Shown in pieces: positions 59,561-64,000 of a stretch of 64,000 nt of DNA. Position numbers and translations under genes: made by a program. The stretch is from assembly GCF_022539315.1 (NCBI RefSeq), contig NC_066317.1, positions 67,911,679 to 67,975,678 on the forward strand, in the 5' to 3' direction. The notes beneath the pieces are model-generated. The model did no database searches. It was not told the DNA's origin and worked only from the letters and a program-made list of their open reading frames with translations. Source of the stretch: Serinus canaria (taxonomy: Eukaryota; Chordata; Aves; Passeriformes; Fringillidae). How positions within the stretch are numbered: the first letter of the stretch is position 1; each line of letters starts with the position of its first letter.

Positions 59561-59757
59561 TTTCTAGGAGCTACAGCAATGATGATTCTTAACCTGTGTT
59601 TGGATTTCTAGGAGCTACAGCAATGATGATTCTTAACCTGTGTCTGGATTTCTAGGAGCTACAGCAATGATGATTCTTAACCTGTGTCTGGATTTCTAGG
59701 AGCTACAGCAATGATGATTCTTAACCTGTGTTTGGATTTCTAGCAGCCACAGCAATG
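59561..59757. repeat. 44 bp tandem repeat, four copies plus a partial
   Basis: Copies start at 59561, 59605, 59649 and 59693, each TTTCTAGGAGCTACAGCAAT followed by GATGATTCTTAACCTGTG and a short TTTGGA or TCTGGA tail. A fifth, diverged partial copy starts at 59737. The copies are nearly identical, so the amplification is recent. Units are contiguous with no unique spacers, so this is not a CRISPR-like array. Confidence 0.95.
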
Positions 59758-61609
59758 GCTCCTTCTGACCATTATGAGAAAAATGTTTATTTTTTGTTTA
59801 AAATCTTCTTCAAGAAAAGAGTAAATTGGTTATAATGATGCAATACCTGTTTTTAGATGGCTCTATTTTCAAAAGAAGTTGCCCTCATCATGTTTAAATA
59901 AAAACAAATGTTAAAACATAAATGTCCAAGCCAGTTAATGTTTCTTTGTTCTTTATTGGAACAGAGGAAGACTCTGACAGTCCTTTGTCAATCCTCTCCT
60001 TGGCTTCCACTGAGAAATGAGATTATAGAAGGTATTTCTAACAGGGTTTTATTTATGTCTCAAATAATACTTTTGATGTTGTGTTATCTGAAAGGGGAGG
60101 GAAAATAATTGCTTTAACCTCGAGTAGAAGCCATTACATTGGGGATTTCTAATGGGACTTTAACCACAGAAGAGTTAAATGTTTGATTCCAGTGCACTGT
60201 CTGTAGGAGCAGGAATAAGGAATAGTTTTACAAGGCTGTTCATCTTACCTCAAGATAGATAACCAAACCAGGAGCCTGGATCCTGCCTGTTTCCAGTGAA
60301 AGAGTTACTTAATGAGGTATGACTTAATTAGTTGGTATTTGACGTCTGGCTGTGGGATAAATCCTACCAAAGTGAACATTTTGAAAAGCCAGGCTGGAAC
60401 CACATCACAAGGAATATTCACACAGACAGGAAGACATGGATAAATCAGACCACTTTTCCTCCTTTGCAGACATCATCACTCACAAATCATCTTTAATGTG
60501 TGTTATAAAAATAATTAATGGCCCAATTATAACTTATTTTTTCCCCACAGTACTTCAAACGCCTAATGTGTGTAGGCATGCTCAGAAAATCCCAGAAAGT
60601 GCCTGTTTGCATCTGAAGGAGCCTGGAGATCTTTGAAAATCTGCTTCTGAGGGGATTTGAAAATGTTTTTAGCCTTTTTTGATATGAACTTTCCTGCTGT
60701 TATGTTCATTCCTTACAATAATGAAATGCAGTGTGGTAGAACGAGGGAGAGATTCCCTCCAAATAGGTTTGGAAGCTGCTCAGCAGCACTTACAAATTGC
60801 TTTTTGACTGGAATGATTCAACAACACAGACTTGTTAGCTCCAGTCATAGATGCACATATCTGGTTTGTTAAAGGCTGGCTTTGCCAAACAAATCAACAT
60901 CTTGTAGTATTGCAAGGAAGCTGAAGCTTGGACTTCTTATTCAACAAGAAGAGGCTGCTGGTAAATCCCATAGCATTGCTTTTGTCTTTAAATAAACTGT
61001 GGTGTGAATTCAACATAAAAGCAGACATGGAGCATGCTGTCTGATATTTTGGCTTGGGTTCTAATCAACAGTGTTTACTCAAGTGAAACGTGGTGATAAA
61101 TGTTCTGAATCAGAAGCATGTTGTGATGTGCTGCAAAACCCTCATGTTAAATTGGCTTTTTCCCCTCCTGACTGAAAGTCTTTCATTGTTTGAACAGAGA
61201 CAACAAAAAACAGTTTCTTCAAGGAACCTTGTAAGTCAAACTCTGCATGTATCAAAGCCTATTCAGTGAGCCTGAAGCCTCTGTAACATAACTTGTAGAA
61301 AGCAAATAATTTAAAGAAGATTCAAATTGAAAACCCTGAGTTTGATTTTGGCTTTTTTTTTAACTTATGTCTCCAATAAACTCTTATTCTTATGATTTTC
61401 TTTATAGTTGTTCCTAGTTTCATTTATGCAAATGAGAATTGGGAATGCCAGCACAGAGTCACAGAGAAGTGTGAAGAAAAGAAGCTTTTGCATAAGACTT
61501 GGTTAGATTTTCCTTGATAGTTGCTGTGAATATTTAGGAGACTGATTTCAGCACTGCTGCATTTCATTGCTTGGGCCTCTGGGCAAACCAACCTTCCTTC
61601 CTGCCCACT
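59758..61609. other. Unique AT-rich sequence, about 1.85 kb
   Basis: No dispersed repeat or exon is recognised. The stretch at about 60930-61330 is free of repeats. Confidence 0.5.
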
Positions 61610-61615
61610 GTCCTT

Positions 61616-62027
61616 TGCAGCATTCACATTTTCTGAAAAATTCCCTTCACCCAGGATTTTTCTCCTGGGAAGCTGAGAAGCCTCAGAGAAAAGGAAAACA
61701 ATTCTTATCTCATTTGCTTCTCCTGTGCTGTGCCCATGTGGAATGTGTTTGGAGATTGTTCACCCACAGGTGATTGTTCCATTGCATTCTGCTGGGAGTT
61801 GTTTTCACTCTTTGGCCACTCAGGGCCAAGCTGTGTCAGACTCTGGAGAGAGTCAGGAGTTTTCATTATTATCTTTTTAGCCTTCTGTAAGTATCCTTTC
61901 TGCATTCTTCAATATAGTATAGTATTTAATATAATATAGTAAAATAAAATAATAAATTAGCCTTCTGAGAACATGGAATCAGATTCATCATTCCTTCCTT
62001 TGTTGGGGCTTCTCAACAAATACAATA
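61616..62027 (+). mobile_element. Solo ERV LTR, 412 bp (copy F)
   Basis: It opens TGCAGCATTCACA and closes CAAATACAATA. Flanks are GTCCTT (61610-61615) and GTCTTT (62028-62033), a 6 bp target duplication with one change. By eye about ten differences separate its roughly 240 bp core from that of copy A at 5578-6021, which has the same orientation. AATAAA-like signals lie in the AT-rich block near 61940-61960. No viral genes are present. Short frames inside are not genes. Confidence 0.82.
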
Positions 62028-62033
62028 GTCTTT

Positions 62034-64000
62034 ACCTCCTGCTTCCCTTCCTCCCCCTTCAGTCCCTTTAAATCCTGTAAATGCATAAGAAACAAACTTC
62101 TCCCAGGAAAGCAGCAGAAACACAAATCCTGCAGGCCACGCTTCCCCAAGCAGGCACAGCCTCCCCAATCAACCCAGAATCCAAGGAAAGATGAGCCCCT
62201 GGTGAAAGCACCCAGGGAGGCTCTGGGGCCACTGCTCTGCTCTGTGAGCAGCAAACCACAAATTCAGAACTGCTCCATTCTTCCTGTGACATTTACGACC
62301 AGATTTTCCAGCTTAGTTCACTGCCTCATGCCCAATGTCCCCAGGAAAATCAAAGCCTTTGAAGCCATTTTCCTTGATGATTTTCACTCCAGTCCATATG
62401 TTAGAGATCCCTGGAGGCCCCAAGCCTGCCCAAAGGGTGCATCAGGATGAAGACAAAACCTTGACAAAGGGAATTTGGGCTTCTTTCCTACATGGTCATC
62501 AAGGTCTTTGGAAAACCTGGTCTTGAATCTCAATTTTTCCATCACACAGATGGAGAATTATTTTTTCCTTTACTTTTTATTCTCCCTGTTTACTTCAACT
62601 CCTTTAGGATGGTCTTTGGTGAAGCACAATGGGGCCTTAATCCTGGTAAAGTTCATGGATTCTTCAATAGTTCAGATGGTGCAGAATCACCTCAGTTCCC
62701 ACAAATGAGTATCTTGCATATAATGTATTGATTTTTTTTCCCCACTTAGTGAGCGTTCCCTTTCTTTTCTCCTTTTTCCTCTGATCTTTTTGATAGATAA
62801 AGGAGATACAGATTTATGAGGTCAGAATCCTAACAGAGAAAGAGCAATTTAACTGTGCAGCAGTAAAAAAGGAAATCTGAGCAAAAAAATATCAATCTGC
62901 AAAGGAAGGAAATTCAAAAGATAAATAAGAAGCTGAAGAAAGACCATATTTGAAAGAAAATTCTCCTTTAAAGGAGATGAAAGGCAAATGATCTTTAACA
63001 TCAAAAAACACTACCCAAATAGAAGTCCAAGATGATTTTGTTCTAAAGTAGTAAAGGGGAGAAACAATTAGACTTAATATGAAAGATGGAGAGAGAGATG
63101 GAGGGAATTTTAACTCAGCAGAAAGCAGTGCTAGGAAACAAATGTAAGGGAAGTGGGAACTAACAGGAAAGGAAGAGCATTTGTAGCTCAGGAGGCCACA
63201 CAGCAGAATGTTATTTTCAAGAGACATACCTCTAGTTCCTTGAAGCTTGATGGGAATAACTGGTATGGAAGTTTCAGCTGGTTTTTTGACAGATCTGCTC
63301 TGTGCTTTTAGCTGGCAGCTGTCTTTCCCATCAATGCTTTGTCCTCACTTCCTCCCTCCCATTCATTACCAAAATGATGAAACCTCGTGGCCCATTCCTG
63401 ACCAAGGAAATCCAGACAGCAGCATCTGTGCAGGAAATGCATTTTCACAGCAGAGCTCATTTTAGTGGTGACCCCACACAAGCAGCTGCTTGGCAATGGA
63501 CTAAAATCCATTCAAAAATGCCAGCTTGAAAGAGCAGCTGAAGGAAAGCTGGGCACACTCTCCTGAAATATAGGCCAGTGGTAGCTGGGTGCATTTTTTC
63601 TTTGAATTTAAAATGAGAAATCCTACTCAGTGACCTTCCCAACTAAACCTGTGTGTGCCAGAATGCATAGAAACACAAGGAAAAATAAATGCACTGCAGC
63701 CCCCTTCACACAGAAAAATACAAGAATTATATAATTCAAAGCAATTTTCAAGGCAATTTTCTATCTCTGCTATCATTCACAGCAGGAGTAAATGTCCCAG
63801 CAGTGGGTAAATCATAATCCTTACCAATCTTTGGCAAAAACAAAAAACCTCCAATTTTCTTTTGTAGAATGTTTGCTAAAGACCTTGATTTATTTTATTA
63901 TCATGTAGGCATGGAAAGGGAGGACCTGCCTGTAACCTGTGAAGTGCAGAAAATGAATGTTAAAGAATGCATGATGGCTCCCAGTTAGGATAAAATATTA
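62034..64000. other. Unique non-coding sequence to the window end
   Basis: No repeat family, exon or RNA gene is recognised. Overlapping frames at 62068-62731 and 62892-63529 lack motifs. Confidence 0.5.

Noticed and set aside
59561..59757. Possible CRISPR-like array
   Set aside because: The units are contiguous 44 bp copies without unique spacers, and the context is a vertebrate genome.

Overview
This window looks like passerine bird nuclear DNA with no gene I can recognise. The evidence for a bird is about twenty CR1 LINE fragments, most of them 5'-truncated and several still ending in the short 3'-terminal direct-repeat motif typical of CR1. The evidence for a songbird is a set of solo LTRs that resemble ERV LTR families common in passerine genomes. 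That family placement is from memory and was not checked against a library. Base composition is by eye AT-rich, around 40% G+C. I found no rRNA, tRNA, CRISPR array, bacterial gene or convincing protein-coding exon. The longest open frames all fall in simple repeats, minisatellites, antisense CR1 or unsupported unique sequence.

Layout. 1-4.3 kb: unique sequence, a three-copy 203-234 bp tandem array (1203-1864), a short CR1, a 658 bp LTR (3306-3963) and a compound CT/TA/TATG microsatellite. 5.5-10.5 kb: two LTRs in opposite orientation, a pentanucleotide array, an ancient CR1 of about 1 kb broken by a TA-rich microsatellite, and a younger CR1. 12.5-14.5 kb: a CR1, then a 680 bp purine-rich tract. 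17-21 kb: the densest ERV cluster, with four solo LTRs, one of them nested inside a CR1. 24-31 kb: recent and ancient CR1 pieces and a 23-25 bp minisatellite of about 22 units (27019-27534). 32-45 kb: more CR1, a probable LTR at about 40.56-41.15 kb, and a 1005 bp LTR carrying a nine-copy GC-rich minisatellite (43516-44520). 45-58 kb: a long repeat-poor stretch, the best place to look for conserved non-coding elements. 58-64 kb: a short CR1, a 44 bp tandem repeat and a last solo LTR (61616-62027).

How the parts relate. The window is best read as intergenic or intronic DNA shaped by layers of retrotransposition. Ancient CR1 came first, then younger CR1, then LTR retroviruses now reduced to solo LTRs. 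Nine LTRs could be bounded by matching or nearly matching short target duplications. None has gag, pol or env sequence beside it. I looked for an undescribed biological system and did not find one. The most interesting items are structural: nested and clustered LTRs, minisatellite growth inside an LTR, the CCAAT-rich minisatellite, and the long purine tract.
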